A stretch of 33,126 nucleotides of DNA from an uncultured Alphaproteobacteria bacterium (GCA_949286245.1 CASECF010000019.1:1-33126); one strand, 5' to 3'. Shown: positions 7,598-16,834, counted from the first letter of the stretch. Made by a program: numbers and translations. Notes: generated from the sequence alone by a model not told the origin.

Positions 7598-8991
7598 GCA
7601 AAAAGTGTTTTTTCCCCTTCTTTTTAATGAAACGTTTATTAGAATGGTTCCATTTTGCTTTAAAATCATTTAAGATTCGCGTTCTGCCACAAAGTCTTCT
7701 GCCTCGTTTTATTCTGATCATTTTACTGCCTCTTATTTTATTACAAGCCATTGTTGTTTTGTTTTTCTATGACAGGCACTGGGATACGGTTAGTCGTCGT
7801 CTGGCGGCCGATGTTTCGGGAGAAATCCAAACAGTTGCCGATTTTATTTTGACACAAAACCCCTCTCAAGAAAGCCTCGATCTTTTTTTCAACAGTCTTT
7901 CGAGTAATTTAATGCTTAAGATGACATTCGATAAAAACACTTACTTAACAGAGCAAAAAACACCATTTGGGGGAACAACCGAAAACTTAACCAGTGCCTT
8001 ATTGGCACTCAAATATCCTGTGAATATGGCAGAAACAATTGACAGACAACAAATTATATCCATTCAATTACCATCGGGTGTCTTAACAACCGTTGTTCCT
8101 CGGAAACGGTTCTTTAGTTCAACCGTTTCCGTATTTTTAGTGTGGATGATTGGTTCATCCATTCTCCTGTTTTGGATTGCCTTTTTGTTTATGAAAAATC
8201 AAATTCGCTCCATTGAACGTCTTTCAAGAGCCTCCGAATTGTTCGGCATGGGCCAAATTATTTCATTTAAGCCGGAGGGAGCCACGGAGGTCAAACGTGC
8301 CGGCGCCTCATTTGTCTTAATGAAAAACAGAATTCAAAAATATCTGACGGAACGAACAGCCATGTTAGCCGGCGTCTCTCATGATTTAAGGACACCCCTC
8401 ACCAGAATGAAGCTCCAGTTATCCATGATGCCGCAAGATGATTCAACAAAGGATTTGGAAGCCGATATTCACGAAATGGAACAAATGCTCAACGGATATC
8501 TTGCCTTTGCCCGTGGTGAGGGGAAAGAAAAGGCACAACACCTCAATATCAATGTACTAATCAAAGATTTGGTTGAAAAACAAATCAAAAGCGGACAAGT
8601 CATAGATCTTCATCAAGAAGAAAATCTCATGGTTTCAGGGCGCTTAAACGACTTGATGAGAGCTTTTAACAATATTTTGACAAATGCCGGTCGCTATGCG
8701 ACAAGAACCGGTGTTCGCATCGGGAAACGCAATCAAATGGTTTCCGTTGTCATTGATGACAATGGCCCCGGTATTCCCGAAGAAAAAAGAGCCGATGTCT
8801 TCAAAGCTTTTTATCGACTAGATGAATCCAGAAACAGTGAAACGGGCGGCGTTGGTCTTGGAATGACCATTACAAAAGATATCATTTTATCTCACGGCGG
8901 TGACATTCAATTATCTCAAAGTCCGCTCGGTGGTCTTCGCGTTCAAATCACATTACCACTCGTACAAACCCAATCCGTTTCAAAAGAATAG
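7594..8991 (+). CDS. EnvZ-like sensor histidine kinase
   Basis: A 465-residue inner-membrane kinase from ATG 7594, which overlaps the regulator stop as ATGA. That start is chosen over an earlier in-frame one inside the regulator gene. Two membrane helices (about 38-58 and 178-200) flank a periplasmic sensor of about 120 residues. A HAMP-like segment is followed by the dimerisation/phospho-acceptor block AGVSHDLRTPLTR with His263. ATP-binding motifs are in order: N box (NNILTNAGRYA), G1 (DDNGPGIPEE), F (FYRLD) and G2 (GVGLGMTI). The signal is unknown. No attached receiver is seen, so it should phosphorylate the adjacent OmpR-type regulator directly. Confidence 0.92.
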   Translation: MSKKCFFPFFLMKRLLEWFHFALKSFKIRVLPQSLLPRFILIILLPLILLQAIVVLFFYDRHWDTVSRRLAADVSGEIQTVADFILTQNPSQESLDLFFNSLSSNLMLKMTFDKNTYLTEQKTPFGGTTENLTSALLALKYPVNMAETIDRQQIISIQLPSGVLTTVVPRKRFFSSTVSVFLVWMIGSSILLFWIAFLFMKNQIRSIERLSRASELFGMGQIISFKPEGATEVKRAGASFVLMKNRIQKYLTERTAMLAGVSHDLRTPLTRMKLQLSMMPQDDSTKDLEADIHEMEQMLNGYLAFARGEGKEKAQHLNINVLIKDLVEKQIKSGQVIDLHQEENLMVSGRLNDLMRAFNNILTNAGRYATRTGVRIGKRNQMVSVVIDDNGPGIPEEKRADVFKAFYRLDESRNSETGGVGLGMTITKDIILSHGGDIQLSQSPLGGLRVQITLPLVQTQSVSKE

Positions 8992-9521
8992 AAACACTTT
9001 TGAGCTTTATTGATTGATCTTTCAACAATCCCCCCTCCTTCATAACTCCTTTCCAACATACCCTTTCATAGAAGGGACAGAGAATTTAAAAAATTTTTCT
9101 ATATTGATCAATATGATCATACAATAAATAGGGTGGGCTTCAAATATCTTTTGAACAACGCTTGGCGTATTTCAGATTCGATAGATCATAATAAAACATC
9201 ATACAGTATTGACCTTCTCTGTACATAAACATCAAAACCCGCCTTTAGATCGATCAAAATAAATTTATGATTGATAGGTGTCGATATTTTCTCCACGATC
9301 TCTCACAATAAATCACGATCCCTCACAACAACTACCGCTCTTCAAAAGAGTTTTCTCATATTCTTCAAAAGATACATCACCTCTTTCCCATAACCACCCT
9401 CTAAATAGGTTATTTTGCCTCTCGACAGGCCTCAAAATTTGAACCGATTGGGAGCGTTTTGTCATTCTCACCGTTATAAGCTTCACTAAACCACACCTCT
9501 AACGCATGATTTTCCGAATAC
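8992..9521. other. Gene-free interval with overlapping palindromes
   Basis: No ORF here has a believable start and composition. It holds the 14-bp perfect palindrome ATATTGATCAATAT (9101-9114), partly overlapped by TATGATCATA (9112-9121), and further TTGATC/GATCGATC motifs to about 9280. A near-repeat CACGATCYCTCACAA occurs twice (about 9284 and 9307). These could be operator sites. No clear terminator follows the kinase gene. Confidence 0.5.
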
Positions 9522-9551
9522 AAAAAAGCCTCCCTGAAGAGAGGCTTTTTT
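9522..9551 (-). terminator. Terminator of the VirB2-like gene
   Basis: AAAAAAGCCTC (9522-9532) and its reverse complement (9541-9551) form a stem over an eight-base loop. A T-run follows the hairpin when read on either strand, so it may act in both directions. It lies 16 bases past the stop of the minus-strand pilin-like gene. Confidence 0.85.
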
Positions 9552-9567
9552 CGAAAAACGCTTTCGA

Positions 9568-9921
9568 TTAATACAATGTATCGTCGAAGCTCGATGTATC
9601 GCCTGCTTGTTGAGCAGAATCTGCTTGTGTGACGTAGTCAACAACAGCACCGGCAATAGCCACGATAGCCAAACCGACAGCCAAAGCAGCCAACCAAGAC
9701 CATTTGACTTTTCCGAAAATAGCACCAAAACCGAGACCAACCAGACCGAAACCACCGACAACGAAGATCACGGAACGAACGTTTTTAAATGTTGTCACCA
9801 TACGAGACAAAATAGTATCAAAAACGTTATTGCTACCCCCTAGCTGAGCCATAGCATCTCCGGCAACGAAGCAAACACCGATTACTGCCGCAAACACAAG
9901 ATATTTTAAACATTTGTTCAT
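9568..9921 (-). CDS. VirB2/TrbC-family pilin-like protein
   Basis: A 117-residue protein with a Sec signal peptide ending AMA-Q (cleavage after about residue 25). The mature protein of about 92 residues has a short amphipathic stretch, two membrane helices (about residues 49-70 and 74-96) separated by the basic loop FGKVKWSW, and a short polar tail. This is the layout of VirB2/TrbC pilins of type IV secretion and conjugation systems. It lacks the prepilin-peptidase motif of type IV pilins. AAAGGAG lies six bases before the ATG, and a well-formed promoter and a terminator bracket it as a single-gene unit. It is divergent from a type IVb pilus operon. No other VirB genes are in the window, so it is either an orphan or encoded apart from its machine. 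Confidence 0.8.
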   Translation of the reverse strand: MNKCLKYLVFAAVIGVCFVAGDAMAQLGGSNNVFDTILSRMVTTFKNVRSVIFVVGGFGLVGLGFGAIFGKVKWSWLAALAVGLAIVAIAGAVVDYVTQADSAQQAGDTSSFDDTLY

Positions 9922-9982
9922 AGGACACTCCTTTAAAATAGTTCATCTATTGTTAAGACCCAATTTCTTGAACCTTACATTT

Positions 9983-10011
9983 ATATTACTCCCTTTTTGC
10001 TCTTTTGTCCA
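9983..10011 (-). promoter_or_regulatory. Promoter of the VirB2-like gene
   Basis: Reading the minus strand, TGGACA (10011-10006), 17 bases, then TAATAT (9988-9983). The predicted start near 9976 gives a leader of about 55 bases with AAAGGAG before the ATG at 9921. Confidence 0.75.
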
Positions 10012-10318
10012 GTACTTTTTTATTTTGTGCGATCAAAAGATTTATTTTTACCTAAAACGAATTTTTTAAAGAAAAAAAAGAATTTAAAATCAACTGGTAA
10101 AAGAGGATCTTAATCAAATTGCAAATCTTATTTTCTCATTTAAAAAAGTTTTTCAAACTTCATATTTCTCTATTTTACAATCTGTTTTTCTAATTGAGAA
10201 GAAAAAAAATAACGGACAATAAAAAAAATAAAATGAATATTTTTAATATGTTAAAACAAAAAATATCTTTAAACGTCCTCTTTCCTCTGTTTTATTGATA
10301 TTGACCATAAAAATGCTC
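10012..10318. other. AT-rich divergent intergenic region
   Basis: About 300 bases between the divergent promoters, dominated by A- and T-runs. I see no gene, hairpin terminator or clear operator. Its composition suggests curved DNA, and it would be the natural place for a regulator to control both the pilin-like gene and the pilus operon. Confidence 0.5.
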
Positions 10319-10347
10319 TTGACACTTATTTAAAAAAAGGTTAAAAA
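10319..10347 (+). promoter_or_regulatory. Candidate promoter of the type IVb pilus operon
   Basis: A perfect TTGACA (10319-10324), 17 bases, then TAAAAA (10342-10347), a weak -10 with four of six matches. Other AT-rich -10 candidates nearby are badly spaced. A strong -35 with a poor -10 would suit activator dependence (inference). Confidence 0.45.
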
Positions 10348-10416
10348 AATATTACTATAGAGATTAAAACATACATTAACTCGTATCAGACCGTGCAAAA
10401 AAGGAATAAACAGAAC

Positions 10417-11796
10417 ATGTTCAACAAAAAGATCTTATTCTCAACGACTCTATACTCCCTTATCGGAATGGCTTTTTTATATACCCCTCCCTCTGTGGCA
10501 AACGGAGTTGGTCCTGCTTGGGATCTGGAGATCGCGCAAGGAGACGGAGATCCGGAAGAGGTAGATCCGGATATTCTTCTTTCCGAAACAGTTGAAGACG
10601 AGCAACTCCAGTCCGAATTGAAAGCAGATGAAAAAGAAGAGGCCTCCGATGAAGCGGTTGCAACAATTACGGCAGAAGGGGATTTTGTTGTTCCAACCTA
10701 TCTTCTTCCTGTGGAAGAAAAGACGGAATCTTCAAAAACAGAGACATCATCGGAAGAAATCACTACTCAACCGACAAAGCAAAAGTCGGTAGTTTCGGAT
10801 GAGAAAGTCGACCTCGCACCCACTCAAAAAACAGTGACCGTGACGACAACCAAAACCGTCAAAAAAGAGCTTCCGATTGTTGTGACAAAAGACACGCAGC
10901 TGATTCCGTTAAGCCCTGTTGAAGCAGCTCGTTTGAAACAAGAAGAGCAAAAAGCGCTTTCTCAGATTAAAGAAGAGAAAACAGAAGGGATTTCAAATTC
11001 TTCCGTTGAAACGACACAGCAAGTGACTTTGCAGGTTCAATCTGATACGGAAGAGATGAAGAAGGAAGAGGCTATCCAAAAGAAGAATGAAAAGGCAGCT
11101 TCCGTAGTATCATCGACTGATTTATTAACATCTTCAAAAGAAAAGAGTTCTCAAAGTGCTTCAAAAGAGTCCATAGATGATGAGGCTTTGGATATAGATG
11201 CCTTATTGGCTCGTGAACAAAATCATGACATTTCCGTCACAAGGACCAATGGGATTCGTCAACAAAGAGGCGTTATCTCAAAAGAGACGCTTCCCTCTAA
11301 GCCCTTATTATTACCTTTAGCCCCTTTGCCGGAGACGCGTAAAGAGGTAGAGGGTATTTTAGAACCTCGTGTTCCTCACATTGTTCCGTCAGAATATGCC
11401 GATCAAATGTTGGAGGCGATATCCGCAAATACGGAAATGCCCTTTATTATGCCACAAGAAATAAAAGTTTCATTTTATCCGAATGCGACTGAGTTTTCAG
11501 GACAAACGATCAAATGGATAAAGGCTTTTTCGGCTGCGGCATTAAATGATCCGAGAAAAGTTATTGATATTCGAATCAGTCGTCAAGATAAACCGCTTCA
11601 ATATAAAAGATATTTAGTTATCAGAAACACTTTGCTTGGAAGTGGATTGTCGACACACCAGATTCAAATTACCTATACGAACAGGTCCCCCAATAGTTTA
11701 ATTCTGCGAATGATACAGAAACCGGAAGAGACGGAAACAATTGTGAGTAAATCTGTTTTGGGAAGATCGACAGAGAAAAAAGCAACAAAATGGTAA
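10417..11796 (+). CDS. Exported pilus-operon protein with OmpA-like C-terminal fold
   Basis: A 459-residue protein from ATG 10417, preferred over an in-frame GTG at 10393 that has no ribosome site. A signal peptide (about residues 1-29, ending SVANG) precedes about 300 residues of Glu/Lys/Ser/Thr-rich, probably disordered sequence. The C-terminal domain (about 342-440) alternates strands and helices and ends with a YLVIRNTLLGSGLSTHQIQI helix-strand pattern. That is reminiscent of OmpA/MotB domains (the RxxxVxxxLxxxGI signature), which bind peptidoglycan. The resemblance is by eye only. It is first in the pilus operon and may anchor the apparatus to the cell wall. It has no clear counterpart among the named R64 pil genes. 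Confidence 0.65.
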   Translation: MFNKKILFSTTLYSLIGMAFLYTPPSVANGVGPAWDLEIAQGDGDPEEVDPDILLSETVEDEQLQSELKADEKEEASDEAVATITAEGDFVVPTYLLPVEEKTESSKTETSSEEITTQPTKQKSVVSDEKVDLAPTQKTVTVTTTKTVKKELPIVVTKDTQLIPLSPVEAARLKQEEQKALSQIKEEKTEGISNSSVETTQQVTLQVQSDTEEMKKEEAIQKKNEKAASVVSSTDLLTSSKEKSSQSASKESIDDEALDIDALLAREQNHDISVTRTNGIRQQRGVISKETLPSKPLLLPLAPLPETRKEVEGILEPRVPHIVPSEYADQMLEAISANTEMPFIMPQEIKVSFYPNATEFSGQTIKWIKAFSAAALNDPRKVIDIRISRQDKPLQYKRYLVIRNTLLGSGLSTHQIQITYTNRSPNSLILRMIQKPEETETIVSKSVLGRSTEKKATKW

Positions 11797-11837
11797 GTCA
11801 ATATTTAAAATTAGATCTAGATATAAAGGAGTTATGG

Positions 11838-12782
11838 ATGAAACAAAACCGAATGAAAATAAAAAAAGTTCTGCTTGCCGGCGTTATGTTCGGTTCGTTT
11901 GGATTTTTGGCCGCATGTGCGAGTGAGCAAAAGACCGTTCGGTGTGATCCGCAATATCAGGAGTCATGTTTTTTAGGTTCTGACGGCGTATATTATTTGT
12001 CCGAAGAAATTCAATATTCGCAAATTGTAGCTCCGCAACCGGTACCTGTTTCGGCTCATTCCATTCCGGCAACCACAACTGATCCACAGCTTCCCAAAAC
12101 ACAAAAGGCGGAAGCAGCATTAACTCCGGGACATAATTTGGCAGTCTCTCAACCGAGTGGTTCACCGGCCGTATCTGTTTTAGAAAAAAGAAAAATAGCA
12201 GAAGCGCAGGAAGCAAAACAGCAACCGTATGCCATACAGGCTCATTTAAAAAAGGAAGTTGAACAAACAACTCAAACAACCGTAACGGAGCAATCCACCT
12301 CCACAACAACGACAACGACGGGAGGTTCTGTCAATCATTCAGTTTCGGATTCAACAAATACCTCTAATGATCACAATCAATCACAAGAGACTGTAAATAC
12401 AGTTTCTTCTTCCGCCTCAACAGAAGCAACGACAACAGAAACAAATGTTCAAGAGGAGGAAACGGTATCGGGAGATCAAACCTCATCATTGCTCGATCGT
12501 GTTTCATATGGAGAGCAAATCCACAACTGGGAAGCTCCTGCCGGAGAGACGTTACGCACACTTTTGATACGTTGGGGAGAGCAATCAGGTTGGACGGTTG
12601 TCTGGAAGATGGACAGAGATTATCATTTAGAAGCCGGCGTTATTTTCCGTGGCACGTTTACGGAGGTATCTGCCGCTCTTATTCGTTCATTTGCACGAGC
12701 AACACCGGCGCCGATCGGAACCTTCTATAGTGGGAATCGTGTTTTAGTTATTAGTGTACAGGAGGATGAAAATGCTAATTAA
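11838..12782 (+). CDS. TcpQ-domain lipoprotein, PilL-like
   Basis: A 314-residue lipoprotein. The start at ATG 11838 is set by AAAGGAG (11825-11831) six bases upstream. The signal peptide ends in lipobox LAAC (Cys27). A long Gln/Thr/Ser-rich linker, with runs of Thr around residues 150-165, leads to a compact C-terminal domain (about 227-312). That domain begins with WEAPAGETLRTLLIRWGEQSG and contains GWTVVW and ALIRSFARA. It matches the toxin-coregulated pilus Q (TcpQ/PilL C-terminal) domain found beside type IVb secretins, which assists secretin assembly or acts as a periplasmic extension of it. The 3' end overlaps the secretin gene by 11 bases. Confidence 0.8.
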   Translation: MKQNRMKIKKVLLAGVMFGSFGFLAACASEQKTVRCDPQYQESCFLGSDGVYYLSEEIQYSQIVAPQPVPVSAHSIPATTTDPQLPKTQKAEAALTPGHNLAVSQPSGSPAVSVLEKRKIAEAQEAKQQPYAIQAHLKKEVEQTTQTTVTEQSTSTTTTTTGGSVNHSVSDSTNTSNDHNQSQETVNTVSSSASTEATTTETNVQEEETVSGDQTSSLLDRVSYGEQIHNWEAPAGETLRTLLIRWGEQSGWTVVWKMDRDYHLEAGVIFRGTFTEVSAALIRSFARATPAPIGTFYSGNRVLVISVQEDENAN

Positions 12783-14436
12783 GACGGTTAAATACGCATT
12801 GTTGTGCGGGGTAATATTAAGTACATTTACCTTAGTTTCCTGTAATAAATATGTTGAAAAAACGAATAAAAAAATTGAAACGTCTTTAGAGCGAGCCGAG
12901 GATTATATGCAACAATCAACGGTTCCGGATATGCCCTTAACCGTTGATACGGTTCGGAAAAAGAATGATATTTGGTTGGGAACATCCAGCGTTAAGATTA
13001 TGGAAGGAGACGCTCTTCCGGGTTGGTTAGAAGCAGATGACGGGATCACCATGTCGATTGCTCAAGAAGCCACACTTCCTCTTTTAGCGCAAGAAATTAT
13101 GGATACGACGGGCATTACCGTTCGGCTAGACGATTTAAAATCTGAGGATGCGATTCCGACTGAAGCCGTTCCAGTTAATTATACCGGAAAGCTCAGTGGT
13201 TTATTAAATTACTTATCCAACCGTTTTGGTGTTTGGTGGCGTTATAAATCAGGTATTATTACCTTCTACACAAAAGAGACGCGTGTTTTCAATATTTATG
13301 CGTTACCGACAGAAACAAACATTACAGCTTCGTTAAGCGGAGCCTCTATGGGAGAAAGTGGCGGTGAAAACAACTCCAGTTCGAGTTTATCCACCTCGGC
13401 GAATCTAGCCCTTTGGGATAGTATTGAGCAAGGGGTTGAACAAGTGGTTGGGGAAGAAGGAAAACTTTCTTTCAGCCGTGTTGCCGGTACGGTGACGGTG
13501 ACGGCCAGTCCGTTTGTTATTCAAAAAGTCGGGTCTTATATTGACAGTTGGAACAGAAAATTATCAAGACAAGTTGCCATTGCGGTTAAGGTGTTGCAGG
13601 TTTCTTTAAATAATGAAGATAATTATGGCCTTGATTTGCGAGCGGTCTTTAACAACACATCGGACATTAGTGCCTCTTACGCCAGTCCGTATTACATTGA
13701 TCCGACAGGTGGTGGCGCTGGTGCCAGTGCAGCCTCCGGAGCAGTTGGGTTGATTTCCATGACATTGATCAATCCGAACTCTAAGTGGAAAGATTCGACG
13801 GCGATCATTCAAGCATTTTCGACACAAGGGAAAACATCTTTAGTGACGAGTACAAGCGTGACGACACTCAACAACAAGGTTGCACCGGTTCAAATTTCCA
13901 CATCGCAAAACTATGTGAAGGAAGTGAATGTGACATCATCCGGAAGTGGTTCGGATCTTAACACGGAAGTGGATATGGAAACGGATACCTTAAACTATGG
14001 TTTCTCCATGGAATTGTTACCACGTATTTTGGATCACGGACGATTGATTTTAATGTTCTCACTTAATTTGACAGACTTAATTTCCTTGGACACCTTCTCT
14101 TCGAACAACAGTGATTCAAATGATAATTCTGATGAAAGTGACGAGAGTGACACGGAGGATACGGGAGATAACGAATCAACAACCGTTCAATTACCAAAAA
14201 TGCAAATGCGTGGATTTATCCAAGAGATTGCGATGAGATCGGGATCAACGCTGGTTCTGAGTGGTTTTGAAAAGGTTCAAGATCAAACGATTTCATCCGG
14301 TATCGGAAAAGCAAAAATGGGTCTTTTAGGTGGTCAAGCATACAATCTGAACACACGAGATGTTATGGTTATTTTACTGACCCCTGAAGTTTTGGAATCC
14401 CCCTTATCTCCCGAAACACGGATGAGAGACTTTTAG
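12772..14436 (+). CDS. pilN: Type IVb pilus secretin lipoprotein, PilN-like
   Basis: A 554-residue outer-membrane secretin. ATG 12772 is preferred because AGGAGG (12760-12765) lies six bases upstream; an ATG at 12766 directly abuts the site. The lipobox is LVSC (Cys24). Periplasmic N-domains include an STN-like segment (LPLLAQEIMDTTGITVRL ... LLNYLSNRFGVWWRY). The C-terminal secretin core (about 340-545) contains the conserved VQLPKMQMRG...GSTLVLSGF...TRDVMVILLTPEV pattern. A Ser/Asn/Asp/Glu-rich insert (about residues 445-470) interrupts the core and may be an exposed loop. Secretins of this type (PilN, BfpB, TcpC) form the pore through which type IVb pili emerge. Confidence 0.92.
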   Translation: MLIKTVKYALLCGVILSTFTLVSCNKYVEKTNKKIETSLERAEDYMQQSTVPDMPLTVDTVRKKNDIWLGTSSVKIMEGDALPGWLEADDGITMSIAQEATLPLLAQEIMDTTGITVRLDDLKSEDAIPTEAVPVNYTGKLSGLLNYLSNRFGVWWRYKSGIITFYTKETRVFNIYALPTETNITASLSGASMGESGGENNSSSSLSTSANLALWDSIEQGVEQVVGEEGKLSFSRVAGTVTVTASPFVIQKVGSYIDSWNRKLSRQVAIAVKVLQVSLNNEDNYGLDLRAVFNNTSDISASYASPYYIDPTGGGAGASAASGAVGLISMTLINPNSKWKDSTAIIQAFSTQGKTSLVTSTSVTTLNNKVAPVQISTSQNYVKEVNVTSSGSGSDLNTEVDMETDTLNYGFSMELLPRILDHGRLILMFSLNLTDLISLDTFSSNNSDSNDNSDESDESDTEDTGDNESTTVQLPKMQMRGFIQEIAMRSGSTLVLSGFEKVQDQTISSGIGKAKMGLLGGQAYNLNTRDVMVILLTPEVLESPLSPETRMRDF

Positions 14437-14448
14437 AGGAGTTTTTAT

Positions 14449-15819
14449 ATGCCTGATCAATCTACGCCGATGATATTGTCCGAGAATATTCCGACTCCGC
14501 CGAGTTTATCGCCCGAATCAGGAAACGGCGGATCGGAAGTCCAGAAAGAGCGATCCAGCATCTCGGTTGACGGTGTCGAATATGCTGTCGGTTTGATGTG
14601 GCAACCGCTTCAAAATCCAGATGATCCTATTCCGGAGATTCGTGAAACAATGGAAGCTGAGCCGGGAATAGATTTATATTGTCTTCGCTCAGCAACTTCT
14701 CCGCAATACGGCGTTGGTCGTAAGTCAAATGGTCATAAAGAAGGAGAGCCATCTGCAGCAGCAGCCGTTGCGGGAGCCTTGGCAGATAAAACATCAGCTT
14801 GTTGTGTATTTAAGGTTCCGGAAGGTTGGTGGTTTGTTGCCATTCGAAATGACCTTATCTTATCGGAAGAAGATGTTCTCTTTAAGACGGAAGAAGAAGC
14901 CCAACAAGCTTTTTTTTCCATGATGGCCGTTCCGGATTGGGAGATACGAATTGCACCACAATCTTGGGGCATTGAGAATTCTGAGGAGATGGATCTTGCA
15001 AAACTGATTAAAAATACACGCAAGATTCGATTGGTTGAATTAAGTGCCATCAAACGGACGCAGATTTTGCTTTTTATCGCAATTGCTATATTAGGGTTAT
15101 TGGGTGGATTGATTTATCTGATCGTTTCTTTATGGAATACGGTTTTCACACAAGAAAAGATTGTTCCCATGCCCATGCCGGAAGTTATTAAGCCGGTAGA
15201 ACCGATTCCTGAAAAACCAAAACCGTGGGAGAAAATTCCGGAAACTCACGTATTTTTAAACAAGTGTTGGAACAACTCATATCAGCTTAGCTCCATCACT
15301 ATTCCCGGATGGCAGCTTGGTATGGTAAGCTGTACGCCAAAGGGTATAATGACCAGTTGGTCAAAGTCGTGGAATCCCGGTGGACGGATTGCATGGTTAA
15401 AGGCGGCACTGAACGAATATAACCTCTCTCCTCGTGTTTCCGTTCAATTAAATGATACGGGAACAAATGCGACCGGTTCTGTTAGTTTTACGGATATTCC
15501 TTTGGTCGCTTCTGTTCCAACATTAACCGAGACGCAAATCAGAGAATCTTTAACAGATATTGCACAAGCAACAAATCTGCCTATTCAATTCTCGAAGCAA
15601 ACGGTTTTGGATCCACCGAACAATGCCGATGGGACAGTTCCCCCAAATCAACAAACTTATGTTTTCTTTTCATTTTCAATTTCATCGAGCTATACGCCAT
15701 GGGAATGGAGAACATTTTTTGACAAATTTTCGGGATTAGATTTACAAAAAATTGAGTTTAATCCAAGTATTGATTCAACAAACAAATGGAAGTATGAGGG
15801 AAGAATCTATGCAAAATAA
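14449..15819 (+). CDS. pilO: Pilus accessory membrane protein, PilO-like
   Basis: A 456-residue bitopic protein. Residues 1-203 are cytoplasmic and include a compact domain (VEYAVGLMWQ ... AQQAFFSMMAVPDWEIRIAP) like the N-terminal region of R64 PilO/TcpD-type proteins. A single hydrophobic helix follows at about 205-228. The periplasmic part starts with a Pro/Glu/Lys-rich linker (EVIKPVEPIPEKPKPWEKIP) and ends in a folded domain (about 260-456). It would join the cytoplasmic ATPase to the periplasmic secretin as part of the inner-membrane assembly. GAGGAG precedes the ATG. Its end overlaps the next gene by 11 bases. Assignment rests on gene order and topology more than on motifs. Confidence 0.75.
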   Translation: MPDQSTPMILSENIPTPPSLSPESGNGGSEVQKERSSISVDGVEYAVGLMWQPLQNPDDPIPEIRETMEAEPGIDLYCLRSATSPQYGVGRKSNGHKEGEPSAAAAVAGALADKTSACCVFKVPEGWWFVAIRNDLILSEEDVLFKTEEEAQQAFFSMMAVPDWEIRIAPQSWGIENSEEMDLAKLIKNTRKIRLVELSAIKRTQILLFIAIAILGLLGGLIYLIVSLWNTVFTQEKIVPMPMPEVIKPVEPIPEKPKPWEKIPETHVFLNKCWNNSYQLSSITIPGWQLGMVSCTPKGIMTSWSKSWNPGGRIAWLKAALNEYNLSPRVSVQLNDTGTNATGSVSFTDIPLVASVPTLTETQIRESLTDIAQATNLPIQFSKQTVLDPPNNADGTVPPNQQTYVFFSFSISSSYTPWEWRTFFDKFSGLDLQKIEFNPSIDSTNKWKYEGRIYAK

Positions 15820-16834
15820 AACTTTATCTTTTTTAGGAGCGCTTTGTCTTTCGGTCACGTTCTTGGTATCTCCGGCTTTATCGGCTTCACAAAAGGAGGC
15901 TCAACCAAAGAAAGAGGCAACTGAGAAAACTCAAAAAGCAGGTGACAAACCATCGATCAGCGCAGTGGATCAAAGAGCTAAGCAGCTTTTGGAGAAAGAG
16001 CTTTCGGAAGCCCCGACAGATGATAAAACATTAGTTGATTTTCCCAATCGTCCCGGACTTGGATCTTTAGAAATGGCTCCGCTCCCCGGTGTTAAGGAAA
16101 GTTTAATCACGGGGCCCGCCTCCATGGAACCTTCTGTTTCAAAAACAGATTTACCGAATGAACAATTGCTGGGTCGAATTACGACTGAAGTTTTCCAAGA
16201 AATGGCTGATTTGGAACGCGGAAATGTCTTTTTGAAATTACAAATGCAAAAAGAACAACTCAAAAACGATTTAGAAAAATTAAAAGCGACGTATCGTCAA
16301 GCTCGTTTGGAGGAAATTGCCAAACGAGAGGATGTTGTTCGTTCTCGAATTCAATGGTGGCAAGAACAAGAAAAGATTCGTTTAGAAATGGAAAAGAAGA
16401 AAGCCGAAACAGAGGCAATAGAACAACAAATTGCAGAAGCCGAAGAATTACGCAATAAATTGCGTGCTGATGCCATCAATAAGCAAAAAGCTACTGCAAA
16501 TAAACAAGATAAATCTGAAAGAAATGATAAAAATCAAGAGGAAGTTATCGTTCAAATACCTCCGTTTTCAAAAAGTTATGAGTTAATGATCATTAAGGGA
16601 ACACGAGGACATTTAACAGCGGGTCTGAAAGATCTCTCCGATAATACGATTTTGGCTGTTCAAGCGGGGGAAGTTTTACCAACCGGACATGCCGTGATTA
16701 AAATAACAACGGATCAAATTGTCGTAAAGCATGCGGATGTAGGAGCTGAGGAGCGATTAATTTTATCCAAGAAAAAAACGATAAAAAAAGATCAATCTCA
16801 AGAGAAACTCCCGACTGAAACTCCGAAGAAATAG
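15809..16834 (+). CDS. pilP: Periplasmic pilus-assembly protein, PilP-like
   Basis: A 341-residue exported protein. ATG 15809 is chosen because GAGGG lies eight bases upstream and a good signal peptide follows (cleavage after PALSA, residue about 26). A central Lys/Glu/Gln-rich coiled coil (about 128-225) leads to a C-terminal beta-rich domain (about 257-322: YELMIIKGTRGHLTAGL ... VIKITTDQIVVKH). That domain resembles the PilP/GspC homology region that contacts the secretin N-domain. A basic tail ends the protein. The start lies within the end of the pilO-like gene, so the two are coupled. The family call is from position, topology and the terminal domain. Confidence 0.75.
   Translation: MQNKTLSFLGALCLSVTFLVSPALSASQKEAQPKKEATEKTQKAGDKPSISAVDQRAKQLLEKELSEAPTDDKTLVDFPNRPGLGSLEMAPLPGVKESLITGPASMEPSVSKTDLPNEQLLGRITTEVFQEMADLERGNVFLKLQMQKEQLKNDLEKLKATYRQARLEEIAKREDVVRSRIQWWQEQEKIRLEMEKKKAETEAIEQQIAEAEELRNKLRADAINKQKATANKQDKSERNDKNQEEVIVQIPPFSKSYELMIIKGTRGHLTAGLKDLSDNTILAVQAGEVLPTGHAVIKITTDQIVVKHADVGAEERLILSKKKTIKKDQSQEKLPTETPKK

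Noticed and set aside
9001-9480. Replication origin
   Set aside because: AT-rich with palindromes and GATC sites, but no DnaA-box cluster and no dnaA, parA or similar gene nearby.
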